From: Pseudomonadota bacterium
Lineage (GTDB): Bacteria; Pseudomonadota; Alphaproteobacteria; Rhodospirillales; Magnetospirillaceae
Reading direction: 5' to 3'
DNA length: 64,000 nt
Assembly: GCA_021793155.1 (NCBI GenBank)
Contig: JAJYTF010000015.1
Location: 1 to 64,000, forward strand
The position numbers and the translations under genes were made by a program. Below the pieces are notes generated by a model. The model made no database searches. It saw only the letters and a program-made list of their open reading frames with translations, and had not been told where the DNA came from. Shown piece by piece: positions 1-7,123 of this stretch (its first letter is position 1; every line of letters begins with the position of its first letter).

Positions 1-51
1 CTGACGAAGCTTGCCCGCCGCTGGACCCGAAAGCCGCGCGCCAAGAAATAA
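1..51 (+). CDS. 3' end of an upstream gene, cut by the window edge
   Basis: An open frame from base 1 ends at TAA 49-51 and encodes a short basic tail (LTKLARRWTRKPRAKK). It may be the carboxy terminus of a gene lying mostly outside the window, but 16 residues are too few to name a family, and chance openness cannot be excluded. Confidence 0.3.
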   Translation: MTKLARRWTRKPRAKK

Positions 52-105
52 CCGCGGCATCTTGTGCTGGTAGGGATTACGCCAGATTACGGGGAAGAGC
101 GGTAG

Positions 106-828
106 GCGGCCTCGGCCGGATGCTTACCCAAGACAGCCCTCAAGCTCGCTGTTATCTCGGCATATCACCACCTTGTTGGGCTTCCGGGTCATCGGGCTGA
201 GCAACAAAGTCTGAGCGGCCGCGGTGGGGCCTCGGGGATCGGCATTCACGGATTCTTTGAAGGTGGCGTGCTATGGGATGCAGGCAAACCGGTCGAAGAG
301 ATCGACCGATTGCATCCCTCTGGCGCAACTCAGGCCACTTCCGCACCGGTTCTGATGCTGCGGCTGCCTTTTCCAACTTCATGGCGGGTCGGCTTGTGCC
401 TACCCAACGCCGAATTGTCACATGGCCTGGACGAGCAGCGTTTCTTCGAGGAGTTTGCGCCCATTGCGCGAAGCGACGCGCTCGAAACGATGGCGTTATT
501 GTATCATGGAGTCCTGCCCGCTTTTCGCCTTGAGAGACTAGAGCTACTGGCATCTGCCCTCGCGTCGATTTCTCGCACGGGTTTCAAGCGTCTTGAGATC
601 GAACGGTGCGGAAAAAATGTCGTCGACCTGTTGGGCAGCTTACGCGCGAAAGGCTATGCTGCGGGCATGAGTAGTATGGGTCCTCTTGTCTATGTGATTT
701 TCGTAGCCAGGGATGCGCGTGCCACCGGCGAGTTGCAGGCGCTGTGTGCTACCCATAATGCACATTGGTTGGGGTGCCAAAGCGGTCTGAATTGCGGCGC
801 AAGGGTTTACCGGGACGAATTGCCATGA
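106..828 (+). pseudogene. 5'-decayed GHMP/beta-RFAP synthase-like gene
   Basis: The frame reads through a motif typical of beta-ribofuranosylaminobenzene 5'-phosphate synthase-like GHMP proteins: GRGGASGIGIHGFFEGG at about 217-267, then RLPFPTSWRVGLCLP and a carboxy-terminal SSMGPLVYVIF block. Intact members start with an extra 80-100 residues including a PSRLHFG-type motif. Here homology is visible from about 133, but the frame closes upstream at TAG 103-105 and no ATG, GTG or TTG occurs before GTG 268, which lies inside the conserved domain. The gene is therefore 5'-truncated, or has lost its start. A protein from GTG 268 would have 186 residues and lack the nucleotide-binding half. Its stop overlaps the next gene's start (ATGA), suggesting the two were once co-translated. 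Confidence 0.6.
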
Positions 829-2432
829 GGTTACGCTATGGCGACGTCTTCCGGTTCCATCGACTGCTCAAGATCTTTTTCTATACGTCGAACGCCGACA
901 AGCTGATCCAGGCTAGGCTGATCTTCATGCGTAGTGGATATCAGCTCACCCACTATCGCAGTCAGCAAGAGCCCTATGACGAGGACTATTCTCTCGACAC
1001 GGAGGGGCTGCTCACCCAGGCATTGAAGCAAGTAAGCCAGGAATTCGAACGGCGATCTGTCTTGTTCGTCGAGGATACGTCGGTGCGAATCGAGGCACTT
1101 AGCGACGTGACAGACTATCCTGGAACACGCGTGAAGGAGTGGTTCTCGGAGACGAGTTTCGCGGAACTTGATCGCCAGATCGCGCTTCGCGGCGGCGACC
1201 GACGATGCACGGTTAAGTCCGATATCGCGCTTCGGCTCCCGTCCCTGTCGCGGCCAATTTTCTTCCACGGGGAAACGTCGGGACGCGTTGCGGACGGCGC
1301 TCCGGCATTCACTGGCTCGCCGCAATATCCCTGGCTGACGCCCGACACATTCAATGGATGGTTCATCCCCGATGGGACCAACCGGCGGCTGGGCGAAATG
1401 GAGTTCGAAGAGTCGCTCGCATTCGACTTCCGCGCGAAGTCCCTCACACTGCTGATCGAGAGGCTGGAAGAGCTGAACGCCGTCATCAATTTAGGAAGAT
1501 GGAACCATCTCGTGCGCCGAGTGGCGGAGGCGGAGGCGGACACCGCAATTGGAAGGCAGCTCTCGCTTCTTTCGACAGATCGCCGCCACGTACTGATTGT
1601 GATCGGACACAAGTGCGCCGGCAAATCTACTTTTAGCGATTTTCTGATGGGTCAGCGCACGGGAGTTTTCGCGCTCGAGGGCAGTTCTCTTCTGCGGCAG
1701 ATCGCAGAAGAAGAAGGGATCACCATCGGCAACTCGGGCGACGCGTTGATCTTCCTCGAGAAGCGAAACTGGGACATCGTCGCAAAGCGAGCTGCCGAAT
1801 ATATCGCGCGGGAGAACGCCGAGCTAAACGTCGTGACCGGCATGCGGACGGTTGAAGAGGTCCTGTGCCTGCGTTCGATGCTGCCGTCAGCGCGCATTGT
1901 GTTGATCGAGGCCGATGCCCGCACTCGCTTCGAGCGGCACGTGAAGCGGGCTCGCTCCGATGACGCCCGGACCTTCAGAGAGTTCACTGGCCTCGACGAG
2001 GAGCAGATGCATTTCGGAGCGCTGCGCGTCGCACATGAGATTGCTGATGTCGTGATCCGAAACGATGCCGATCTGCGTTCCTACTGGCGTCGTATTGACG
2101 AGATGGTCAGCACGATCGACACCTTGCGAGAAGGGCGCCAGAGCCCGTCCGAACTGCACCGCTCGTTGCGTGCCCTGCGGAAGATCGGACGAGCCGCGAC
2201 ATGTGATGAGATCGCCGCCGTGACCGCGGAACAAGGACCCGCAGTGCGTAAGTATAACAACAATAGGGCGCTTAAGTCAGTGCCGGAATTCGTGGCGAGA
2301 CTTGAAAAGCGTGGCGAGTTGCTGCGCTATCGTCTATCACCGCGGGCGCCGGCACTTCTCAAGCTACTCGACTTGATTGCGACGCCGGCAAGTACTGAGA
2401 AAGGGCCCGCTCTTGCGTCGGACCGAGGATGA
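825..2432 (+). CDS. HAM1/RdgB-like pyrophosphatase fused to P-loop kinase and winged helix
   Basis: The start is ATG 825, overlapping the previous stop as ATGA, giving 535 residues. Residues 17-215 follow the HAM1/RdgB non-canonical purine NTP pyrophosphatase layout: YTSNADKL for the substrate loop, VEDTSVRIEAL in place of the usual ADDSGLEVDAL, YPGTRVKEW, and a final LGEMEFEE. Residues 257-430 form a nucleotide-kinase-like P-loop domain with GHKCAGKST (261-269) and an RT-rich lid. The last 90 residues look like a winged helix (ATCDEIAAVTAEQGPAVRKYNNNRAL). HAM1 enzymes hydrolyse ITP, XTP or dITP to monophosphates; the attached kinase suggests coupled nucleotide editing and phosphorylation, but substrate and pathway are unknown. 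A role in defence or modified-nucleotide metabolism is inference from the fusion and the mobile neighbourhood. Confidence 0.65.
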   Translation: MRLRYGDVFRFHRLLKIFFYTSNADKLIQARLIFMRSGYQLTHYRSQQEPYDEDYSLDTEGLLTQALKQVSQEFERRSVLFVEDTSVRIEALSDVTDYPGTRVKEWFSETSFAELDRQIALRGGDRRCTVKSDIALRLPSLSRPIFFHGETSGRVADGAPAFTGSPQYPWLTPDTFNGWFIPDGTNRRLGEMEFEESLAFDFRAKSLTLLIERLEELNAVINLGRWNHLVRRVAEAEADTAIGRQLSLLSTDRRHVLIVIGHKCAGKSTFSDFLMGQRTGVFALEGSSLLRQIAEEEGITIGNSGDALIFLEKRNWDIVAKRAAEYIARENAELNVVTGMRTVEEVLCLRSMLPSARIVLIEADARTRFERHVKRARSDDARTFREFTGLDEEQMHFGALRVAHEIADVVIRNDADLRSYWRRIDEMVSTIDTLREGRQSPSELHRSLRALRKIGRAATCDEIAAVTAEQGPAVRKYNNNRALKSVPEFVARLEKRGELLRYRLSPRAPALLKLLDLIATPASTEKGPALASDRG

Positions 2433-2589
2433 TCGTGAACGAAGGGCTGCTTTTGGAAGCTTAAGTTGCAGCGTCGAATGCCGGCAATGGGCGCGAACCA
2501 GCAACGATGGGTCGGAAAGCGACGAAGAAGCGAATGCGCGCTTTCGGCAGTCTGGCGGCAGACCGGTGACGGCCATGGGCCAATTCACG

Positions 2590-2904
2590 TCATAGCCCAA
2601 GCTCGCTGTGCGAGCCCAGGCGAACAAGTTCCAGCGTGTCGGCGTCGGGAAGCCGATAGACCAGGACCAAGTCGGGCTTGATATGGCAGTCCCGATGGTC
2701 CTTCCAATCGCCCGTAAGGGTGTGGTCGCGGCAGCGTTCCGGCAACGGCTTGTCGACTGCCAACAGGTTGACGACGGCCATTAGGTCCGAGTCCAGGGTC
2801 TTGCCATGACGCCCCTTGAACTCGCGTTTGAAATCCCGCTTGAACGCCCCGGTGCGCCTGACGGTGCGCACCTCGGGCGGCTCCGGCGGCAGTTCAGTCG
2901 TCAT
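2590..2904 (-). CDS. yafQ: type II toxin, YafQ/RelE family
   Basis: This 104-residue basic protein has the YafQ layout: RRTGAFKRDFKREFKGRHGKTL, then ERCRDHTLTGDWKDHRDCHIKPDLVLVYR and a LVRLGSHSEL tail. YafQ toxins are ribosome-dependent mRNA endonucleases; the histidines in DHTL, DHRDCHIKPD and GSHSEL fit the catalytic set. The gene overlaps the upstream antitoxin by 11 nt (2894-2904), the usual antitoxin-toxin order with translational coupling. Regulation is expected through the antitoxin at the promoter near 3185-3213. Family confidence is high; activity is untested. Confidence 0.88.
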   Translation of the reverse strand: MTTELPPEPPEVRTVRRTGAFKRDFKREFKGRHGKTLDSDLMAVVNLLAVDKPLPERCRDHTLTGDWKDHRDCHIKPDLVLVYRLPDADTLELVRLGSHSELGL

Positions 2905-3154
2905 CGGAATGCAGGTCGGCCAGCAGATCGGAAGGCTTCCCGACGGTGACCAGCTCGCCCCGACGGGCGGCCTCCATGGCGGCGATGGTCTCGGCGTTCG
3001 GGATCAGCGGCTCGAACGGCAAACGCTTTTCCTTGGCGATCCGCACCATCATGAGGCGGAAGGCGTCGGAAGGGGTCAGGCCGATAGTTTCCAGGACTGC
3101 AGCGGCCTCCCGCTTCAAATCCTCGTCAATCCGGGCGCGCACGACGGCGTTCAT
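2894..3154 (-). CDS. dinJ: type II antitoxin, RelB/DinJ family
   Basis: The start is ATG 3154, preceded by AGGAG about 8 nt upstream; a longer in-frame extension is not needed. The 86-residue protein begins with a ribbon-helix-helix segment (MNAVVRARIDEDLKREAAAVLETIGLTPSDAFRLMM), the DNA-binding and dimerisation part of DinJ/RelB antitoxins. The acidic tail ending LHSDDD would wrap the toxin. It is the first gene of the pair and should repress its own operon together with the toxin. Confidence 0.88.
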   Translation of the reverse strand: MNAVVRARIDEDLKREAAAVLETIGLTPSDAFRLMMVRIAKEKRLPFEPLIPNAETIAAMEAARRGELVTVGKPSDLLADLHSDDD

Positions 3155-3184
3155 GGCTGCGGTCTCCTGCATGGGTTGGGCCAC

Positions 3185-3213
3185 ATTGTAGCGCTTGCCG
3201 TTTTCCTCGCCAA
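3185..3213 (-). promoter_or_regulatory. sigma70-type promoter of the dinJ-yafQ operon
   Basis: Read on the minus strand, a -35 TTGGCG (3208-3213) and a -10 TACAAT (3185-3190) are separated by 17 nt and lie just upstream of the dinJ Shine-Dalgarno and start codon. Confidence 0.5.
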
Positions 3214-3320
3214 GGCTCGCTATATCGCGATGCCGGAATGAGGTATGCCCTATCGGGACATGATGGGCGGGAATGGGCCACGACGAGCGGTCGGCCAGCC
3301 AATCCGCAACGACAATTACC

Positions 3321-3420
3321 GGCTCGATTTCAAGCGCACCCTCTTGCCGATGGCGCCGCTCTCGAAGGTCCGCAATCTGGGATCGGCACCGATCCAGGGA
3401 ACGACCGGGACGGGCGCTGA
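3321..3420 (+). repeat. degenerate dispersed repeat, copy 1
   Basis: This 100-bp stretch starting GGCTCGATTT and containing GATGGCGCCGCTCTCG matches 5849-5948 at roughly four bases in five by eye. It lies between two toxin-antitoxin modules and has no convincing coding frame. Confidence 0.55.
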
Positions 3421-3447
3421 ACGCCATGTCTGCTTGTCGCATGCCAA

Positions 3448-3861
3448 TCAGAAATCCCAAGGAGAAATCAGATCAAGACCTGTCGTGCGAAAATCCGTAA
3501 GGTTGCGAGTGGCAAGGCGCCCGCCATTAACGCGGGCGATAGCGGCAATCATGCCATCGGGTGCGGACATGCCAAGCCCCTGCCGAGATGCCGCGCCCAT
3601 GATCTCGCCATAGGCCAGGGCTGCCTCTTCCGTCAGCCCGAAGATCCTGTCGGCAAAGCGGTGCCGCCAGTCGGCAAGCCCCTGCTCTATCCGGACCGCT
3701 CGCTGATCGGGTTGAATCTTCGCGATACCGAAGGCAATCTCGGCGATGGTAACAGTCGGCAGGGCCAGTTCGGCATCGTACCGGACAAGCCACGCGATCA
3801 CTGCCGGGTCGGGCGACTTGCGCAGGGTCTCCGAGACAACGTTGGTATCGAGGAAAATCAC
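3448..3861 (-). CDS. vapC: PIN-domain ribonuclease toxin, VapC/FitB type
   Basis: The 137-residue protein has the PIN fold layout: MIFLDTNVVSE with the first acidic residue at D5, IAEIAFGI with the second, and GMSAPDGMIAAIARVNGGRLATRN with the third, ending in the typical TRNLTDF...PW block. VapC toxins are Mg-dependent ribonucleases that often cut tRNA or rRNA. The start overlaps the antitoxin stop by 4 nt (3858-3861), so the pair is translationally coupled. It is full length for the family. Confidence 0.9.
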   Translation of the reverse strand: MIFLDTNVVSETLRKSPDPAVIAWLVRYDAELALPTVTIAEIAFGIAKIQPDQRAVRIEQGLADWRHRFADRIFGLTEEAALAYGEIMGAASRQGLGMSAPDGMIAAIARVNGGRLATRNLTDFRTTGLDLISPWDF

Positions 3862-4106
3862 AGGTCGGGACCCGAATGGGCGCGCCGCGCCTCCCGGATG
3901 ACGGCGTCAAGGTCGACATCCGTTCCGTAGTTTGCCGACAGCCGCGCATAGAAAGAGGATGCCGGCTCACGTCCTATTTCGCGGATCTCATAGGCTTCCA
4001 ACGCACGCTCGACGACATCGGCGATCGACCGCTTCTGACGCCGTGCGAGACGGTGGGCAAGTTCGCGCGCCTTGGCGCTGCGAACGGAAAGCTGAGGTTC
4101 GGCCAT
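3858..4106 (-). CDS. vapB: VapB-type antitoxin
   Basis: The preferred start is ATG 4106 (MAEPQLSVRS), because GGAGA sits 5 nt before it; an ATG at 4118 lacks a good ribosome site. The 82-residue protein carries the Phd/PSK-type VapB amino terminus (LSVRSAKARELAHRLARRQKRSIADVVERALEAYE), a ribbon-helix-helix-like DNA-binding part, followed by a toxin-binding tail. It precedes vapC and should autoregulate the operon. Confidence 0.85.
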   Translation of the reverse strand: MAEPQLSVRSAKARELAHRLARRQKRSIADVVERALEAYEIREIGREPASSFYARLSANYGTDVDLDAVIREARRAHSGPDL

Positions 4107-4150
4107 GAGTGTCTCCATTCTTTGGAAGAAAGATAACTCCTGACTCTGAA

Positions 4151-4182
4151 GCCATCAAGGTGGCAGACGACGATTTGATGGC
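4151..4182. promoter_or_regulatory. inverted repeat upstream of vapBC
   Basis: GCCATCAA (4151-4158) and TTGATGGC (4175-4182) form an 8-bp perfect inverted repeat with a 16-nt spacer, about 45 nt upstream of vapB. It could be an operator or a stem-loop. No T-run follows, so a terminator is less likely. Confidence 0.35.
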
Positions 4183-4364
4183 TGAAGATGGCTCACCGCA
4201 AGGCTCATCGGGGGGCCGGGATTTGGGCCTGCGGAATGACCGGTTTCGGGCACCATGATATCGCTCAAGAATGATGCATAAGGGCGCTCTTTTGACGGCC
4301 CACCAGCAGGTTCAAATCGCGGGCAGGATACCTGCTTTGGCGAAGTGTATGGCCAACGCCGCGA

Positions 4365-4400
4365 TTGACCGGCCCGCCCGGCGTTGGTATAAACACCAAC
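4365..4400 (+). promoter_or_regulatory. leaderless promoter with overlapping operator for tumE-tumA
   Basis: A near-consensus promoter is visible: -35 TTGACC (4365-4370), 17-nt spacer, -10 TATAAA (4388-4393). The expected transcription start falls at about 4400, directly at the ATG (4401), and there is no Shine-Dalgarno, so the mRNA is predicted to be leaderless. An inverted repeat GTTGGT-ATAAAC-ACCAAC (4383-4400) covers the -10 element and is a natural operator for autorepression. Confidence 0.65.
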
Positions 4401-4685
4401 ATGTCCGCGCGGCTGATCCTCCGAGAACGAACCCAGCTTGCGGAAGATCGGTTTATCGAAGTCGTCGTTTGGGAGGTGCCGGCCGCTATTCCCGGTTCGG
4501 CCCACGCCTTCAAATACCGACTGGCCTTCGTGGTTGAGGAGATTTGCGTCCTTCGGTACGACAACGAAGCCGGCAAAGGTGATCACAAGCACGTCGGTGA
4601 TGCCGAGATTCCTTACCGCTTTACGACGGTCGAGCAATTGTTGGCAGATTTTCGCCTCGACGTCCTGAATTGGAGGCCGATATGA
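4401..4685 (+). CDS. tumE: TumE-type toxin (DUF6516)
   Basis: The 94-residue protein has the hallmarks of the TumE/DUF6516 toxin family: MSARLILRERT at the start, VVVWEVP...PGSAHAFKYRLAFVV, and LRYDNEAGKGDHKH followed by PYRFTTVEQLLADF. The KGDH(x)H segment is the family signature. Toxin precedes antitoxin here, and the genes overlap as ATGA (4682-4685). The start at 4401 is chosen because the family begins there and the promoter places the transcription start beside it. The biochemical target is not firmly known. Confidence 0.85.
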   Translation: MSARLILRERTQLAEDRFIEVVVWEVPAAIPGSAHAFKYRLAFVVEEICVLRYDNEAGKGDHKHVGDAEIPYRFTTVEQLLADFRLDVLNWRPI

Positions 4686-5023
4686 GCATGGTAACGATCG
4701 GCATTGCCTCACTTGACCAGTCACTTGACCGAGCCCGCCGCGCACTGCATGGCGAGGAGCAGGGCAACTTCATCACCTTCACGTCACACGAGCTGATGCT
4801 GAAGACCCTGACCCCCAAGCGCTGGGAATTGATCAAGGCGATGGCGGGAATGGGTCCGATATCTATCCGCGAAGCGGCCAGACGGACCAACCGCGACGTA
4901 AAGTCCGTTCACGGTGACGTTCAAGTATTGCTCAAGGCCGGGGTTATCGAGCGAACCGAAGATGGTCGAATCGTATTCCCGTTCGAGGAAATTCACGTCG
5001 ATTTTGTTGTCCGCGCGGCCTGA
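4682..5023 (+). CDS. tumA: TumA-type antitoxin with HTH (HVO_A0114-like)
   Basis: The start ATG 4682 has GGAGG 6 nt upstream and overlaps the toxin stop. Residues 45-113 form a winged helix-turn-helix (LTPKRWELIKAMAGMGPISIREAARRTNRDVKSVHGDVQVLLKAGVIER), matching the HVO_A0114 family of putative DNA-binding proteins that partner TumE toxins. The carboxy end (VFPFEEIHVDFVV) fits the family. It probably represses the operon through the inverted repeat at 4383-4400. Confidence 0.83.
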   Translation: MSMVTIGIASLDQSLDRARRALHGEEQGNFITFTSHELMLKTLTPKRWELIKAMAGMGPISIREAARRTNRDVKSVHGDVQVLLKAGVIERTEDGRIVFPFEEIHVDFVVRAA

Positions 5024-5208
5024 CGGCCAGACACGGAAACGCCGCCGGCTGGGGGCGCGGCGACGTTCTTGTGATTGGTTGCACGCAAGATTTGGACGGC
5101 CTGTATGACCGCTTTCGCGTGCTGCGATATCGCCCCACAACGCCCGACATGGGCGCGAAAGGGTCGGCAACGCCCCCTTCGCTTCCGGCGAAATCCTGGG
5201 CGGTCGGG

Positions 5209-5538
5209 TCAGTCGGCGAGGCCCATGACGAATGCCACTGCCGCATCGAGCTTCAGAACTTCCTCGGTAGTTAGCCGACCGATCACTTGGCCGATGCGTT
5301 CCCGTTTCACTGTGACCGGTTTATCCACCATTACTTGCGACCTGCCGCGGAGGCCATTTGCTTCGGTTGGTTCAACCGTGATCCGGAAATCGGGCGCATC
5401 CACCAAGTCGGACGCCATCTGGCAGATCACGACCGATGCGTGACTTTGTGGAAATGCATCCGTTTGGACAATGACGGCGGGGCGGGGCTTGCCATGATTC
5501 CCGGCGGCCGCGACAACCACGACGTCACCGCGGCGCAT
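5209..5538 (-). CDS. mazF: MazF/PemK-type mRNA interferase toxin
   Basis: The start is ATG 5538 (MRRGDVVVVAAAGNHGKPRPAVIVQ), the standard MazF opening RGD(I/V)...GKPRPAVVVQ. Full length (109 residues) for the family, with the SRVMVDK-like loop present as RSQVMVDKPVTVKRERIGQVIGRL and a closing helix. MazF toxins are sequence-specific endoribonucleases. The gene overlaps the upstream antitoxin by 14 nt, typical of these pairs. Confidence 0.9.
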   Translation of the reverse strand: MRRGDVVVVAAAGNHGKPRPAVIVQTDAFPQSHASVVICQMASDLVDAPDFRITVEPTEANGLRGRSQVMVDKPVTVKRERIGQVIGRLTTEEVLKLDAAVAFVMGLAD

Positions 5539-5731
5539 CGATCTCCGAGACCTCCTCGATCCACTCCAGTACGGCGCGCTCGGCGGCCAGCGACAACTTG
5601 GCAACCTGGTCGGCGACTCGCCGGCGCGTGATTTCCGCCCTGGCATCGGGCACAACGAGCCGGACTTCCCTCAGGCCTTCGCGGCGTCGACGGGCCCGCA
5701 TGGCCCGCATCCGCTCCGCAGTCGACGTCAT
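5525..5731 (-). CDS. mazE: MazE-family antitoxin (DUF3018)
   Basis: The start is ATG 5731 with GAGGTG about 5 nt upstream. The 68-residue protein begins TSTAERMRAMRARRRREGLREV and ends ALEWIEEVSEID-like (here VLEWIEEVSEIDAPR), the DUF3018 antitoxin pattern. Two near-identical 12-bp palindromes lie immediately upstream and are the likely operators. Confidence 0.85.
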   Translation of the reverse strand: MTSTAERMRAMRARRRREGLREVRLVVPDARAEITRRRVADQVAKLSLAAERAVLEWIEEVSEIDAPR

Positions 5732-5747
5732 CACACACCTCGCCACT

Positions 5748-5774
5748 GTAACGCGTGACAATGTAACGCGTTAC
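5748..5774. promoter_or_regulatory. tandem palindromic operators of mazEF
   Basis: GTAACGCGTTAC (5763-5774) is a perfect 12-bp palindrome, and GTAACGCGTGAC (5748-5759) differs from it by one base. Their centres are 15 bp apart and lie 17-43 nt upstream of mazE, the expected place for autorepressor binding. Confidence 0.65.
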
Positions 5775-6177
5775 GCCTCCCGGGGCAAGTTCGCCTTTGT
5801 TCTTTGGATCGCTTCGGGCTGCGGCGAAGGGTAGGCCCGGTAGCCATCGGCTCGATTTCAGGCACCCCCACTTAGCGATGGCGCCGCTCTCGTAGGACCA
5901 CAACCGGGAATCTGCGCGAATCCAGGAAACGCCCGGAACGGGCGCAAACCGTCAAAGGTACATCTGTGACGCGGCCAGTGGCGAGAGTTTGGCGAATGGA
6001 TCCCGTCACTATCCGTCAGATTTTCACAGCGATTCAATCAGTTGGCATTCCTTCCCGGACGCTTAATTCCCAAGCGCCTCGGGGGAGGCACCAGGGCTGC
6101 GAATTTGGCAGTTGCCAGTGGCAGCGGGATCACTAGGATGGCAACTGGACTTCCGTATTCTGCGTCCCATCGAGGCC
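5775..6177. other. intergenic region before the paaX-like gene
   Basis: About 400 bp without a credible gene. It holds the second degenerate repeat (5849-5948) and, near 6014-6030, ATCCGTCAGATTTTCAC, which matches an inverted-repeat arm at 47237-47253 with one mismatch. No clear promoter was identified. Confidence 0.5.
5849..5948 (+). repeat. degenerate dispersed repeat, copy 2
   Basis: Matches 3321-3420 in the same orientation, sharing GGCTCGATTTCA at the start and an 18-base block GATGGCGCCGCTCTCG plus flanks. The two copies bracket the VapBC, TumEA and MazEF modules. Confidence 0.55.
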
Positions 6178-7116
6178 ATGAGTTCTTCCCGACGAATTGA
6201 CGATCTTGCCCGGCAGGCCCTCGAACGACTGCGCCCGAAGGCCAAATCGTTGATCATCACGGTTTACGGCGACGCCATCTACCCCCACCGCGGAAGTGCC
6301 TGGCTGGGCAGCATCATCCATCTGGTCGAGCCGTTCGGCCTGAACGAGCGGATCGTCCGGACCTCGGTGTTCCGGCTGTCCAAGGAACAATGGCTGACCT
6401 CGAGCCAGATCGGCCGGCGCAGCTATTACACCGTCACCGAGGCAGGTCGTCACCGATTCGACGCCGCCGACCAACGCCTCTACACCGTCGACGCCCACCA
6501 CTGGGACAAGCAGTGGACCATGGTGTTCACCGGCCTGACCGGCTTGGAGGGCGAGGACCGGGAGGCATTGCGCCGCGAACTGAGCTGGCAGGGCTTCGGC
6601 TCCCTGGCGCCGGGCGTGATGTGGCACCCCGATCCGGACCAGGCGGCGCTGCGCCAGGCCCTGGTCGATGCCGGGGTGGGATCCCGCGCCCTGGTCATGC
6701 GGGGATCGGCCGAGCCCTGGGTCTCGCCCGACGCGTTGCGGGACATCATCCGCAACTGCTGGGGCCTGGAACGGCTGGCGGCCGACTACGAGGAATTCCT
6801 CGACATCTTCCGGCCGTTGTGGCGAGCCATGCAATCGGCTGATGAATTGGACCCCGCCCTGTGCTTCATGGTGCGCATCCTGCTGATGCACGGCTATCGC
6901 CGCGTCCTGCTGCGCGATCCCATGCTGCCGAACGAACTGCTGGCGGCGGATTGGCCGGGTTCCGCGGCGCGGCTGTTGTGCCGCAACCTCTACCGGCTGA
7001 TCCAGGCGCCGGGGGAGCGCTACCTGATGGAAATGACCGAGACCGCCGAAGGTCCACTTCCGGCAGCGGCGCCTTTCTACTATTCGCGCTTCGGCGGACT
7101 GCAGGACGCAGCGTGA
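6178..7116 (+). CDS. PaaX-family transcriptional repressor
   Basis: The preferred start is ATG 6178 (MSSSRRIDDLARQALERLRPKAKSLIITVYGD), which is where PaaX family proteins begin; 312 residues is normal. Residues 20-95 form the winged helix with LIITVYGDAIYPH...GSIIHLVEPFGLNERIVRTSVFRLSKEQWL, followed by the PaaX central domain (WTMVFTGL) and PaaX_C. PaaX represses phenylacetate genes and responds to phenylacetyl-CoA. Its position beside fdhD-padDCB suggests it senses phenylacetyl-CoA or a related thioester and controls the anaerobic pathway here; this is inference. It is convergent with fdhD, only 7 nt apart. Confidence 0.88.
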   Translation: MSSSRRIDDLARQALERLRPKAKSLIITVYGDAIYPHRGSAWLGSIIHLVEPFGLNERIVRTSVFRLSKEQWLTSSQIGRRSYYTVTEAGRHRFDAADQRLYTVDAHHWDKQWTMVFTGLTGLEGEDREALRRELSWQGFGSLAPGVMWHPDPDQAALRQALVDAGVGSRALVMRGSAEPWVSPDALRDIIRNCWGLERLAADYEEFLDIFRPLWRAMQSADELDPALCFMVRILLMHGYRRVLLRDPMLPNELLAADWPGSAARLLCRNLYRLIQAPGERYLMEMTETAEGPLPAAAPFYYSRFGGLQDAA

Positions 7117-7123
7117 GGGAGGC

